From assembly GCA_963724735.1 (NCBI GenBank), contig CAVRVX010000003.1:86829-150828 (forward strand): a stretch of 64,000 nt of DNA, written 5' to 3'. Shown one piece after another: positions 7,714 through 16,435 of this stretch (its first letter is position 1; each line of letters starts with the position of its first letter). The notes beneath the pieces are model-generated. The model was not told the origin of the DNA, did no database searches, and saw only the letters and a program-made list of their open reading frames with translations. The stretch is from Rhodoplanes sp963724735. Lineage in GTDB: Bacteria > Pseudomonadota > Alphaproteobacteria > Rhizobiales > Xanthobacteraceae. A program made the position numbers and the translations under genes.

Positions 7714-8476
7714 GCGGAACATCCTTATTCTCGGCGGCACCACGGACGCGCGACGCCTCGCCGAACGCCTCGCGACCCGTGACGATCTCGCCACGACGCT
7801 GTCCCTCGCTGGCCGCACCGCGGCGCCCGCCGCGCTGCCCGTCCCGGTGCGCAGCGGCGGCTTCGGCGGCGCCGAGGGACTTGCCGCCTACCTGAAAACC
7901 GAACGCATCGCCGTGCTGATCGATGCGACCCATCCCTACGCCGCGGTCATCTCGGCCAACGCCGCGCGCGCCGCCGCGATCGCAGGGACGTCGCTCGTCG
8001 CGTTCCGCCGCCCGCCCTGGGAGAGATGCGAGGGCGACCGCTGGGTGGAGGCCGCTGACGTGGCCGAGGCGGTGCGCGAGCTCGGCGAAAAGCCGCGCCG
8101 CGTTTTTCTCGCCCTCGGCCGCAAGGAGATTGCGCCGTTCGCGCAGGCGCCGCAGCACCATTATCTCGTGCGCAGCGTCGATCCGATCGATCCGCCGCTC
8201 GCCGTGCCGCACGCATCCTACATTCTGGCGCGCGGGCCGTTCAGCGAAGCAGACGACCGCGCGCTGCTCGCGGCCCATGCCATCGAGGTCGTGGTGTCGA
8301 AGAACAGCGGCGGGAACGCGACCTACGGCAAGATCGCTGCCGCGCGCGCTCTCGGAATCGACGTGATCATGCTGCGCCGGCCTGTGCTGCCCGACGTGTC
8401 GCAGGTCGAAACGGTGGACGCGGCGCTCACCTTTATCGATCATGCGCTGGCTCCGCAGGCCGTACGCGGCGTGTAG
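7712..8476 (+). CDS. cobK: Precorrin-6A reductase
   Basis: 254 aa. It is the NADPH-dependent reductase that makes precorrin-6B. The N-terminal MRNILILGGTTDARRLAERL is the expected nucleotide-binding start and fixes the initiation codon. DATHPYAAVISANA and VSKNSGGNATYGKI are family signatures. It is an island of plus-strand coding between cobL and cobJ: its start codon overlaps that of divergent cobL (CATG at 7711-7714) and its last 37 bases overlap the convergent cobJ. No conventional promoter could be placed outside the cobL coding region. Confidence 0.92.
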   Translation: MRNILILGGTTDARRLAERLATRDDLATTLSLAGRTAAPAALPVPVRSGGFGGAEGLAAYLKTERIAVLIDATHPYAAVISANAARAAAIAGTSLVAFRRPPWERCEGDRWVEAADVAEAVRELGEKPRRVFLALGRKEIAPFAQAPQHHYLVRSVDPIDPPLAVPHASYILARGPFSEADDRALLAAHAIEVVVSKNSGGNATYGKIAAARALGIDVIMLRRPVLPDVSQVETVDAALTFIDHALAPQAVRGV

Positions 8477-9204
8477 ACAAGCGGCGGGCGATCGGGCCGC
8501 GCGATCACCCGCGTCTCGGCCGAGCCGACGATCACCAGTGTCGCCATATCGGCGATGCCCGGATCGGCTGCGCCGAGGGAATTGACCGCGATGACCTCCT
8601 CAGGCCGGCCGACTGCGCGACCGAACACGACCGGCGTGTGCGCCGGCAACCGCCGCCGCAGCCGATCGAAAGCCGCGCCGAGTTGCCAGGGACGCGCGCG
8701 GGAGATGGGATTGTAGAGGGCGAGGACGAATCCTGCGTCCGCCGCTGCGTCGAGCCGGCGTTCGATCAACTCCCAAGGCTTCAGGTTGTCGGACAGCGAG
8801 ATCACGCAGAAATCATGTCCGAGCGGCGCGCCGATGCGCGCGGCGACCGCCAGCATCGCCGTGATGCCCGGCACGATCGTCAGATCGAGCGAGCGCCACG
8901 CCTGCGGTCCCGATTCGATCGCACCGCACACGGCCGCCGCCATGGCGAACACGCCGGGATCCCCGCCGGAGACCAAGGCGACGCTCGCGCCTTGCGCGGC
9001 GTGGCGGAGCGCCGCCTCGGCACGCGCACCCTCCTCGCGGTTATCGGATGCGTAACGGGCCTGCCCGGAGCGGACGGGAGCGCGGTCGAGATAGGGGCCG
9101 TAGCCATAAAGCGCGTCGGCGGCGGCGAGCGCTTCGGCGGCCTCGGGCGTGAGCTGACGCGCATCGCCTGGCCCCAGACCGACCACGGCGAGACGTCCGC
9201 TCAT
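8440..9204 (-). CDS. cobJ: Precorrin-3B C17-methyltransferase
   Basis: 254 aa. This class III methylase methylates C17 and contracts the macrocycle, converting precorrin-3B to precorrin-4. Motifs: LAVVGLGPGDARQLTPEA, ALVSGGDPGVFAMAAAV about residue 85, VPGITAMLAVAARIGAPLGHDFCVISLSD cut here into its recognisable parts (ITAMLAVAARIGAPLGHDF, then ISLSD), and ALYNPISRARPWQLG. The start at 9204 overlaps the cobI stop (ATGA). The 3' end overlaps the convergent cobK by 37 bases. Confidence 0.93.
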   Translation of the reverse strand: MSGRLAVVGLGPGDARQLTPEAAEALAAADALYGYGPYLDRAPVRSGQARYASDNREEGARAEAALRHAAQGASVALVSGGDPGVFAMAAAVCGAIESGPQAWRSLDLTIVPGITAMLAVAARIGAPLGHDFCVISLSDNLKPWELIERRLDAAADAGFVLALYNPISRARPWQLGAAFDRLRRRLPAHTPVVFGRAVGRPEEVIAVNSLGAADPGIADMATLVIVGSAETRVIARPDRPPLVYTPRTACGASA

Positions 9205-9926
9205 GGATCGAGCTCCCAGCCGGGCACCAGGACCAGCGCGAAATATGGAGCATCGTCGTCCGGTTTGTCGCGCAGGCGCACCATCGCGCCCTCCGCCATG
9301 GTGCCGCGTTCGACATAGATTGCGCGATCGAGGCAGCCCGCCTCGGCGAGCGCGCGCCGCACCTTGGGCAGATTGCGGCCGATCTTCATCACGACTGCGG
9401 CGTCCGCCTCGGCGAGGCGGCGCGCCAGCTCGGTTTCCGGCAGCGTGCCCGGCAGCACGACGAAAATGTCGTCCCCCTGCGCGATCGGCACGCCGGCCAT
9501 CGACCAGCAACCGGACATGCCGGTGACGCCGGCGACGATTTCGGTCGCGTAGCGGTCGGAGAGGCGCGTATGCAGATGCATGTACGATCCGTAGAACATC
9601 GGATCGCCTTCCGAGATCACGGCGACCGTTCGACCCGCCTCGATATGGCTTGCCACCGTGGCCGCCGCCGCATCGAAGAAATCGCGGATCGCATGGCGAT
9701 AGGCGGCGCAGTCCTTGGGCGCCTCGGTCGTGACCGGATAGAGCAGCGGCAGTTCCTCGACGCCCGCGCGCAGATGGGGCGTCACGATCCTCCGCGCATT
9801 GCCGAGCCGTCCCTGCTTGGCGAAATAGGCGACCACGTCGGCCTCGGCGAGCGCGCGCGTGGCCCTCAACGTCAACAGCTCCGGATCGCCCGGACCGACG
9901 CCGACGCCGATCAGTCGCCCACTCAC
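9201..9926 (-). CDS. cobI: Precorrin-2 C20-methyltransferase
   Basis: 241 aa. It transfers a methyl group to C20 of precorrin-2, the first step committed to the corrin ring. Motifs: LIGVGVGPGDPELLTLRA at the N-terminus, VISEGDPMFYGSYMHL near residue 100, and a C-terminal VLVPGWELD. Length is normal. It is embedded in the leftward cobG-cobH-cobI-cobJ series, with four-base overlaps at both ends. Confidence 0.93.
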   Translation of the reverse strand: MSGRLIGVGVGPGDPELLTLRATRALAEADVVAYFAKQGRLGNARRIVTPHLRAGVEELPLLYPVTTEAPKDCAAYRHAIRDFFDAAAATVASHIEAGRTVAVISEGDPMFYGSYMHLHTRLSDRYATEIVAGVTGMSGCWSMAGVPIAQGDDIFVVLPGTLPETELARRLAEADAAVVMKIGRNLPKVRRALAEAGCLDRAIYVERGTMAEGAMVRLRDKPDDDAPYFALVLVPGWELDP

Positions 9927-10549
9927 AGGCCCGCCCTCGCCAGCGCGTTGACCGCGGCTGCCGCCATGGCGCTGCCGCCCATGCGCCCGCGCACGATCAG
10001 GAAAGGAACGCCGCGCGGATCGGCGGCGAGCGCCTCCTTCGATTCCGCCGCCCCGACAAAGCCGACCGGAAGCCCGATGATGGCGGACGGCTTCGCCGCA
10101 CCCGCGTCAAGCATTTCGAGCAGGCGGAACAGCGCCGTCGGCGCATTGCCGATCGCAACCACCGCGCCTGCGAGCCGATCCTGCCACAGATCGAGCGCCG
10201 CGGCCGTGCGCGTCGTGCCGAGCCGGCGCGCCAGGTCCGGCACGCGCGCCTCGCGCAGCGTGCAGATGACGTCGTTCTTCGCCGGCAGCCGCGCCTGCGT
10301 CACGCCGTGGGCGACCATCTCGGAATCGCACAAAATCGCCGCACCCCGCGAAAGCGCGGCGCGCGCCGCGGCGACCAGCGGTCCGCCGAAGACGATGTCC
10401 TTCGCCACGTCGACCACACCGCAGGCATGGATCATACGCACCGCAACCTCGGCTTCCTCGGCAGAAAAGCGCGCGAGGTCCGCCTCGGCGCGGATGATCG
10501 CGAAAGAGCGCTCATAGATCGCGATTCCGTCGCGCAAATATTCAAGCAT
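9923..10549 (-). CDS. cobH: Precorrin-8X methylmutase
   Basis: 208 aa. It moves the methyl group from C11 to C12, giving hydrogenobyrinic acid. The catalytic His lies in RMIHACGVVDVAKDI (His41 from the chosen start). GIYERSF-like text at the N-terminus (RDGIAIYERSFAIIR) and NAPTALFRLLEM plus GLPVGFVGAAESKEAL are family motifs. The start at 10549 (MLEYL) is preferred over in-frame upstream codons because family members begin a few residues before this segment. It overlaps the end of cobG by eight bases and cobI by four. Confidence 0.93.
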   Translation of the reverse strand: MLEYLRDGIAIYERSFAIIRAEADLARFSAEEAEVAVRMIHACGVVDVAKDIVFGGPLVAAARAALSRGAAILCDSEMVAHGVTQARLPAKNDVICTLREARVPDLARRLGTTRTAAALDLWQDRLAGAVVAIGNAPTALFRLLEMLDAGAAKPSAIIGLPVGFVGAAESKEALAADPRGVPFLIVRGRMGGSAMAAAAVNALARAGL

Positions 10550-11912
10550 GCGGACTCTCCGCCAAGAGTGCAGCGACCCGCTCCGGACCGAGCCGCGACA
10601 AGACCGCGGCTGTATTCTCGTCGGGGCGGCGCTCGGCGGCACAGGCCACGGCAAGACGCGCCAGGCTTGTGGGCAACCCGTCCGCAGCAAGCGCGGTCGC
10701 CGGTCGATCCCGCACGGCGCCGTTCACCACGAGACCCCACCTCTCATCCGCGCCAACGATCGTCAACGCCGCGGGCGCCGGATGGGCGCAGCCCTTCACG
10801 CACCCGGACAGATGGATCGAAAGCGATCCGTCGAGCATCGGTTCTGCCGCAATTGCGACTGACGGCGCGAGCGCACGCGTCGGCATCGCGGAGCAGGCGC
10901 AGAGCGGCGCGCCCGGACAGGCGGCAATAGCGCGTCGCGGGTCGCTCGCCCGGATGACGAAGCCGAGGCTCTCGGCGATCGTGGCCAATGCGCCCGCATT
11001 TTGCGGATCCAACCCGACAATCAAGAGGGTGCGATCGGGAGCCGTCCGCAATCCGCGGGCGTTCGTCGCGCGCGCGGCGTCGACCAGATGTTCGAGTGCT
11101 TCGACGTCGGTGTGACCGAAAGCAAGCCCTATCCCGAGCGCGACCGTTCCGTCACGTAGTGTATGCACGCCGATCGGTTCGGCGCGCGGTCGCAGCGGAA
11201 GGTGATCGTCACGCCTGCGGCAATCGGGAGAAATCGAGAGTTCGCCGATCGCCGACCGGAAAGGAGCGTCTCCCTCCGCACCCATCGTCGTGCGCGCGCG
11301 CATTGCCGGGCCATGCGCGGCCAGCACGGCGAGCAGACGCATCGCCGCCTCGACGGCGTCATTCGGCGCAATCGTGCCGATATGCGTTGCGCTTGACGCA
11401 TCGCCGCCGAGCAAGACGCCGATCTGCGCGCCCTCTGGGCCCGTGTCCGCCTGCAGCCGCACGTCAGCCGGAAGCGCATCGAGATTAAGCGCGCCGCCTG
11501 CATCAATGATGACCGATGCTTTGGGCGCGAGCCGCCCCTTCAGTCCCGCAGCCACAATCGCCGCGCGCAATTCCTGGGCAAGCAGCCCCGCGTCGATCGC
11601 CTCGCCGCCTTCCAGTCCGGCCAGCGGGCTGACCCACACCGGGATGCCATCCGCAACGTCGATCGCAATCGATTCCATCTCGACGGCGAATGCAGGCGCC
11701 GATAGCGGGACGAGCCCGCGCACTTGGATGCTGCCGCGCGCGGTGATTTCGACGATGCCGTTGCCATGGCGTCGCGCCGCCGCGCACAGAGCCGCGACCG
11801 CGTCGAGCGGTATGGTCGCCCCGCTCGGCGTGATGCGCGCCAGCAGACCGTCGCCGGTCTGCATCGGCGCGGCGAGGCTCGGGCAGACGCCGCGGCGGCG
11901 GGGCGGGATCAT
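10542..11912 (-). CDS. cobG: Precorrin-3B synthase (iron-sulfur monooxygenase)
   Basis: 456 aa. CobG hydroxylates precorrin-3A at C20 with oxygen to give precorrin-3B, and so marks the aerobic branch. The protein shows the nitrite/sulfite reductase-like fold: ferredoxin half-domain near the N-terminus (DGLLARITPSGATIP, VEITARGSIQVRGL) and its repeat later. The four-Cys 4Fe-4S motif is split as CPGAPLC plus SGCVKGCAHP. The start at 11912 overlaps the cobN stop by four bases (ATGA). It is the clearest evidence that oxygen-dependent ring contraction operates here. Confidence 0.9.
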   Translation of the reverse strand: MIPPRRRGVCPSLAAPMQTGDGLLARITPSGATIPLDAVAALCAAARRHGNGIVEITARGSIQVRGLVPLSAPAFAVEMESIAIDVADGIPVWVSPLAGLEGGEAIDAGLLAQELRAAIVAAGLKGRLAPKASVIIDAGGALNLDALPADVRLQADTGPEGAQIGVLLGGDASSATHIGTIAPNDAVEAAMRLLAVLAAHGPAMRARTTMGAEGDAPFRSAIGELSISPDCRRRDDHLPLRPRAEPIGVHTLRDGTVALGIGLAFGHTDVEALEHLVDAARATNARGLRTAPDRTLLIVGLDPQNAGALATIAESLGFVIRASDPRRAIAACPGAPLCACSAMPTRALAPSVAIAAEPMLDGSLSIHLSGCVKGCAHPAPAALTIVGADERWGLVVNGAVRDRPATALAADGLPTSLARLAVACAAERRPDENTAAVLSRLGPERVAALLAESPHA

Positions 11913-14900
11913 GATGCAACTCCCGTAAGGCCGAGCTCGGCGTCCACGTCGTTGCGGCGCGGATGCCAAAGGCCGCGCCGGCGCGCGGCAGCGAGCCGCT
12001 CTGCGATCGCCTGCGCGGCTTGCGGGTTTTCCGCACGAATGAAGGCGCGCACGCGCGGATCGACAACATAGGCCTCATACAAGAGGTCGAACAACGGGCT
12101 TGGAACTGTGTGGGTCGTCTCGGCGAAGGCGACCAGCCGGTCGACGGTTTCGGCGAATTCCGCCGCGCCGCGTGCGCCGTGCCGCATCTGCCCCTCGATG
12201 AACCGCGGATTGACCGCACGCGCGCGCACGATGCGGGCGAGCGCCTGGGGAAGCGGCCGCGCACGCGGTCGCTGCGGATCGGTAAGATCGAGCATCACGA
12301 GATCCGGCGCGCGGCCGAGCGAAGCTGCCGCCGCCGCAAATCCCCCCACGAACGCGACATCCTCGGCGCCTTCCAAGAGGTCGCGGCCGGGATCGTCGCC
12401 CGGATGAACGAGCAGATCGGCGTCCGCAACGCGGGCGGCGAAGGCGTCCGGCATGAGCGTGCCCTCGCCGTCCGCGCCGCCATAGACGTGCGAGGCAGCG
12501 GCGAGATAGGCGCCGCCGACCTCCGCGCGTTCGCGCTCGCGGCCGAGCATGGGCTCGACGCCCGACCCATACGCGCCGGGGGCATTGCCAAATATGCGGG
12601 CTGGCGCGTGTCCGTTGCCGCCATTGGCGCGGTAGGCGGCAGCGAGCGGGTTTTCCTCGTCCTGCTCCGGGCGCTCGGCCACCGCCCGCACCGCGGCCGC
12701 GATCAGCGCGATCTGCGCCGGGAACAGGTCGCGGAACAGGCCGGATACCCGCCAGGTTACGTCGATGCGTGGACGTCCGAGGCTTGCGGTCGGAAGAACT
12801 TCGATGCCGGTGACCCGGCCGGTCGCGTGATCCCAGATCGGCCGGCAGCCCATGAAGTGGAGCCCTTGCGCGACTTCCTCGCCGCCGGTGCGCAGCGTCG
12901 CGCTGCCCCACAGATCGATGACGAGCGAGCGCGGCATCTCGCCGTGCTCCTGCAGGTAGCTGCGGACCACCTCGTCGGCCGCAAGCCGCCCGAGATCCAC
13001 CGCGGTCTCGGTGGGCAGGGTGCGCGGATCGTGCGTGAAGAGATTGCGCCCGGTCGGCAGCACGTCGCGCCGGCCGCGCGCAGGCGAACCGGCCGGGCCC
13101 GGCGCGATGCGCCGGCCGTCGAGCGCCGCAAGGAGCGCCGCGCGCTCCGCTTCGGCGCTCGCTTGCAGGAGTTCGCCGCCGGCATACGCCGTATCTTCAC
13201 CTCTCCCCGCTAGCGGGGAGAGGTCGGAATCCACGCCTTGGGCGTGGATTCCGGGTGAGGGGGTATCGGCGCTCGAATGCCCCTCACCCCGACCCTCTCC
13301 CCGTGAACGGGGAGAGGGGGAAATGGCCGCAGGCGAACGACCGAAGATATGGAGCCCATCCTTGACCGCGAAGTCCTTCAAGTCGCACAGCCAGGCATCG
13401 ATGCGGCGGAGCGCATCGATGGAATCCGCGGCGGCGTCGAGGCCTGCGTCGCGCGCGAGCCCGGTGCGCTGCGCGGTGTCGATGATAAGTTGCGCGAGCC
13501 GCTCGCGGCGGCGGCGGTCGAGCCCGTCGGCTTGGGCGTACTCGTCCACCAACCGCTCGAGTTCGCGCGCATCGCCGGTAAGCCCCGTCGCCGCCAGCGG
13601 CGGCGGCAGATGGCCGATCGTCACCGCCGCGAGCCGGCGCTTGGCCTGCGCCGCCTCGCCCGGATTGCTGACGATGAAGGGATAGATGACCGGCAGCGGT
13701 CCGACCACCGCTTCGGGAAAGCAGGTCGACGAGAGCGCGACCGCTTTGCCGGGCAGCCATTCGAGCGTGCCATGCGCGCCCATATGCACGACCGCGTCCA
13801 CCTTCGCCACGCGACGCAGCCACAGGCCGAACGCGACGAGCGCATGGCGCGGCGCAAGGTGCGGATCGTGATAGTCGGCGCGGCGCTCGGTGACGCGTCC
13901 GCGATCGGGCGGCAACGCAACCATGATGTTGCCGTACCAACGGGCGCGGAAGCGGAAAGCGCCCTCGCGCACATCCGCATCGGCGGCGGGATCGCCCCAA
14001 GTCGAATGCAAACGCGCGACGACCTCGGCGGGAAGCTCGTGTAATAGACGCGCATACGCGTCGAGCGAAAGCGCCGGCGTCTCCTGGCCGGCGTTCAGTG
14101 AATCGAGCAGCGCGGCCGGCGTCGCGGGCGCGCCTTCAACGCGATAGCCGGCGGCGGCAAGATCTGCGAGCGTCGCGACGACGCTCGCCGGCACGTCGAG
14201 GCCGACCGCGTAGGCGGTGCGGCCGGCCTGGCCGGGATAATCGGGCATCAGCACGCCGATGCGCCGTTCGCCGCGCGGCGCGCATTGCAGGCGCACGAGC
14301 GCGGCGACGCGGTCCGCGACCATTGCGATGCGGTCCGGCTCGGCGCGGTTGGCGAGCGCGGTGAAAGCGAGTCCATCCTGAGCCGGCCTCGGATCCTTGA
14401 AGGCGACGGCGCCCGCGAGCACCCGGCCGTCCAGTTCGGGAAGCACGACATGCATCGCAAGGTCGGCCGCGCCGAGCCCGCGCGCGCTGTCGCACCAGGC
14501 AGATCGTTTGGTGTTCGCGATCACCGCCTGCAAGACAGCAACGCCGGGCCCGTCGAGCGGCGTCGTATTGTCCGATCCGTCGCCCGCGGCGAACGCGGTG
14601 GTCGTCACGATCGCCGCCGGATCGAGCCGCGCAAGCGCCGCGCGAATGAAGGCGTCGCTGTCCTTGTCCTTCAGGCTGGTGACGAAAAGCGGAGCCGCAG
14701 CGATTCCGCGGTCGCGCAGCGCTTCGCACAGCCCATCGATCGGCGCGACATCCGCCGCAAGCAGATGCGCGCGATAGAAAATGACCGGGACGACCGGTCG
14801 ATCCGGAGCGAGGCTGGCCGCAAGGCGATCGAGATCGACGGCTCCCTCGCCGGGGAGATAAGCGGACGCGCGCGGGACCGGCCGTGGCGGCGCCGCCTCG

Positions 14901-15394
14901 ATCGGCGCGCCCGCGTGACGCGCGAGCCGGCGCAGCAACGCGCGCAGATTCTCGCACCCGCCTTCGCGGAAATAAGCCAGCAAGCCATCGAGCTCGGCGG
15001 GCGGCAGGGTGGACGCCTTGGCGAGCCGCGCATCGTCGCGGTCTTCGCCGGGCAGGACGGCGAGCGCAATCCCGCGCGTGCGCGCGACCGCCGAGAGCCG
15101 CTCGACGCCATAGCGCCACCAGTCGAGCCCGCCGAGCAGCCGCACCAGAATAATTTTCGCATGGACGCCGACGCGATCGACCCACACATCGACCGACATG
15201 GGATGGCGCAGGTCGCGCAATTGCGTGAGCCGCACGCTCGGCAGCCTTTCGCGCTCGACCGCCCAGGCGGCGGCGAGTCCGGCGAGATCGCTGTCGGCGA
15301 AGGACAATAGGAGAATATCGGCTGGCGTCTGACGGAGATCGACCGGCTCGGCGATCTCTTCGATCGTGGTGGAACTGGTGGCGAGAAGGTGCAT
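11909..15394 (-). CDS. cobN: Cobaltochelatase large subunit CobN
   Basis: 1161 aa, the substrate- and metal-binding subunit of the ATP-dependent aerobic cobalt chelatase, which inserts Co(II) into hydrogenobyrinic acid a,c-diamide together with CobS and CobT (not in this window). The sequence shows the CobN/BchH family pattern, for example VVHMGAHGTLEWLPGKAVALS in the middle (given as parts VVHMGAHGTLEW and LPGKAVALS) and DVTWRVSGLFRDLFP and GYGSGVEP-like EAYVVDP near the C-terminus. Residues about 692-732 are encoded by a 122-bp palindromic repeat (13199-13320) and look unlike any CobN segment (Ser/Pro/Gly/Arg-rich). It sits four bases from cobW and overlaps cobG. Confidence 0.93.
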   Translation of the reverse strand: MHLLATSSTTIEEIAEPVDLRQTPADILLLSFADSDLAGLAAAWAVERERLPSVRLTQLRDLRHPMSVDVWVDRVGVHAKIILVRLLGGLDWWRYGVERLSAVARTRGIALAVLPGEDRDDARLAKASTLPPAELDGLLAYFREGGCENLRALLRRLARHAGAPIEAAPPRPVPRASAYLPGEGAVDLDRLAASLAPDRPVVPVIFYRAHLLAADVAPIDGLCEALRDRGIAAAPLFVTSLKDKDSDAFIRAALARLDPAAIVTTTAFAAGDGSDNTTPLDGPGVAVLQAVIANTKRSAWCDSARGLGAADLAMHVVLPELDGRVLAGAVAFKDPRPAQDGLAFTALANRAEPDRIAMVADRVAALVRLQCAPRGERRIGVLMPDYPGQAGRTAYAVGLDVPASVVATLADLAAAGYRVEGAPATPAALLDSLNAGQETPALSLDAYARLLHELPAEVVARLHSTWGDPAADADVREGAFRFRARWYGNIMVALPPDRGRVTERRADYHDPHLAPRHALVAFGLWLRRVAKVDAVVHMGAHGTLEWLPGKAVALSSTCFPEAVVGPLPVIYPFIVSNPGEAAQAKRRLAAVTIGHLPPPLAATGLTGDARELERLVDEYAQADGLDRRRRERLAQLIIDTAQRTGLARDAGLDAAADSIDALRRIDAWLCDLKDFAVKDGLHIFGRSPAAISPSPRSRGEGRGEGHSSADTPSPGIHAQGVDSDLSPLAGRGEDTAYAGGELLQASAEAERAALLAALDGRRIAPGPAGSPARGRRDVLPTGRNLFTHDPRTLPTETAVDLGRLAADEVVRSYLQEHGEMPRSLVIDLWGSATLRTGGEEVAQGLHFMGCRPIWDHATGRVTGIEVLPTASLGRPRIDVTWRVSGLFRDLFPAQIALIAAAVRAVAERPEQDEENPLAAAYRANGGNGHAPARIFGNAPGAYGSGVEPMLGRERERAEVGGAYLAAASHVYGGADGEGTLMPDAFAARVADADLLVHPGDDPGRDLLEGAEDVAFVGGFAAAAASLGRAPDLVMLDLTDPQRPRARPLPQALARIVRARAVNPRFIEGQMRHGARGAAEFAETVDRLVAFAETTHTVPSPLFDLLYEAYVVDPRVRAFIRAENPQAAQAIAERLAAARRRGLWHPRRNDVDAELGLTGVAS
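13199..13320. repeat. Palindromic repeat element inserted in frame in cobN
   Basis: Three consecutive hairpins: 12-bp arms 13199-13210/13213-13224 (CCTCTCCCCGC type), 12-bp arms 13226-13237/13241-13252 (GGAATCCACGCC type), and 12-bp arms 13293-13304/13307-13318 (CCCTCTCCCCG type). The whole block keeps the cobN frame open on the minus strand and adds about 41 residues. The same CTCTCCCC-family hairpins occur at 22399-22422 and 23639-23694. This is the expected look of a dispersed intragenic palindromic element. Confidence 0.85.
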
Positions 15395-15397
15395 CGC

Positions 15398-16435
15398 TCA
15401 CTCGACCAGGGCGCGGGCGATCGCCGCGCGGTCTAGCCCCTTGAGGCCGATGACGACGAGGCCCCCGGCGCGTGGCTCGGAGGCCGCCCATGGCCGGTCG
15501 TAGTGGCTTGTCACCCGCGAGCCGACCGCCTGCACAAGAAGCCGCATCGGCTTGCCCGTCACGGCGGCGAAGCCCTTCACCCGCAGCACGTCGAAAGCCT
15601 CCGCGGCTGCGGCGACGCGCGCCATCAGCGCGGACGGCTCCTCGATCTCCGACAGCGGCACGACGAAGCTGTCGAAATCGTCGTGATCGTGTTCGGCCTC
15701 CGCATCATGCAGCGTGCGGCGGTTTTCGATGTCGTTCTCGACCGCCAGCCCGAGCCCGATCAGCGCCGCCGGATCGACCTTGCCATCGGCCACGGTGACG
15801 ACCTTGACCGCGCGCGGCAGCGCGCTGCTGACGGCCGCCATCGCCGTATCGAGGCCGCGATCGTCGAGCAGATCGCGCTTGTTCAGCACGACGAGATCGG
15901 CGCAGGCGATCTGGTCGGCGAACACCTCCTCGATCGGATCGTCGTGGTCGAGCGCCGGATCGGCGGCCCGTTCGCGGGCGAGCGCGGCGAGATCGGCGGC
16001 GACGCGGCCTTCCGCCAGCGCCGCCCCGTCCACCACTGCGACGACGCCGTCCACCGTGACGCGGCTCTTGATCGCCGGCCAATGGAACGCCTGCACCAGG
16101 GGCTTCGGCAGGGCGAGCCCGGAGGTTTCGATCACGATGTGCTCGACCTTGGGCGTGCGCGAGAGGATCGCATCGAGCGCCGGCACGAACTCGTCGGCGA
16201 CGGTGCAGCACAGACAGCCATTGGCGAGCTCGACGATATTTTCTTCCGGGCACGCCTCGTCGCCGCAGCCCTTAAGGATTTCGCCATCGATGCCGACATC
16301 GCCGAATTCGTTGACGATCACCGCAAGCCGCCGGCCCTGCGCATTGGCGAGCACGTGGCGGATCAACGTCGTCTTGCCCGAGCCGAGAAAACCGGTCACC
16401 ACCGTGCAGGGCACGCGCGCAAGCGAGGCCGTCAT
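15398..16435 (-). CDS. cobW: CobW-type metallochaperone GTPase
   Basis: 345 aa, SIMIBI-class GTPase of the COG0523 family. The P-loop is GFLGSGKTT (residues 15-23), the metal-binding CxCC motif is Cys74-Leu-Cys-Cys77 in NGCLCCTV, and the guanine motif is NKRD. A short His/Asp stretch (EHDHDDFD) may also bind metal. CobW is thought to deliver cobalt for the chelatase step. Its place just before cobN, and under the riboswitch with it, supports cobalt rather than zinc duty. ATGA overlap with the upstream DUF1636 gene. Confidence 0.9.
   Translation of the reverse strand: MTASLARVPCTVVTGFLGSGKTTLIRHVLANAQGRRLAVIVNEFGDVGIDGEILKGCGDEACPEENIVELANGCLCCTVADEFVPALDAILSRTPKVEHIVIETSGLALPKPLVQAFHWPAIKSRVTVDGVVAVVDGAALAEGRVAADLAALARERAADPALDHDDPIEEVFADQIACADLVVLNKRDLLDDRGLDTAMAAVSSALPRAVKVVTVADGKVDPAALIGLGLAVENDIENRRTLHDAEAEHDHDDFDSFVVPLSEIEEPSALMARVAAAAEAFDVLRVKGFAAVTGKPMRLLVQAVGSRVTSHYDRPWAASEPRAGGLVVIGLKGLDRAAIARALVE

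Noticed and set aside
13199..13320. Reading the cobN hairpins as a transcription terminator splitting the gene
   Set aside because: The cobN frame continues through them on both sides with conserved CobN sequence, and no T-tract follows.
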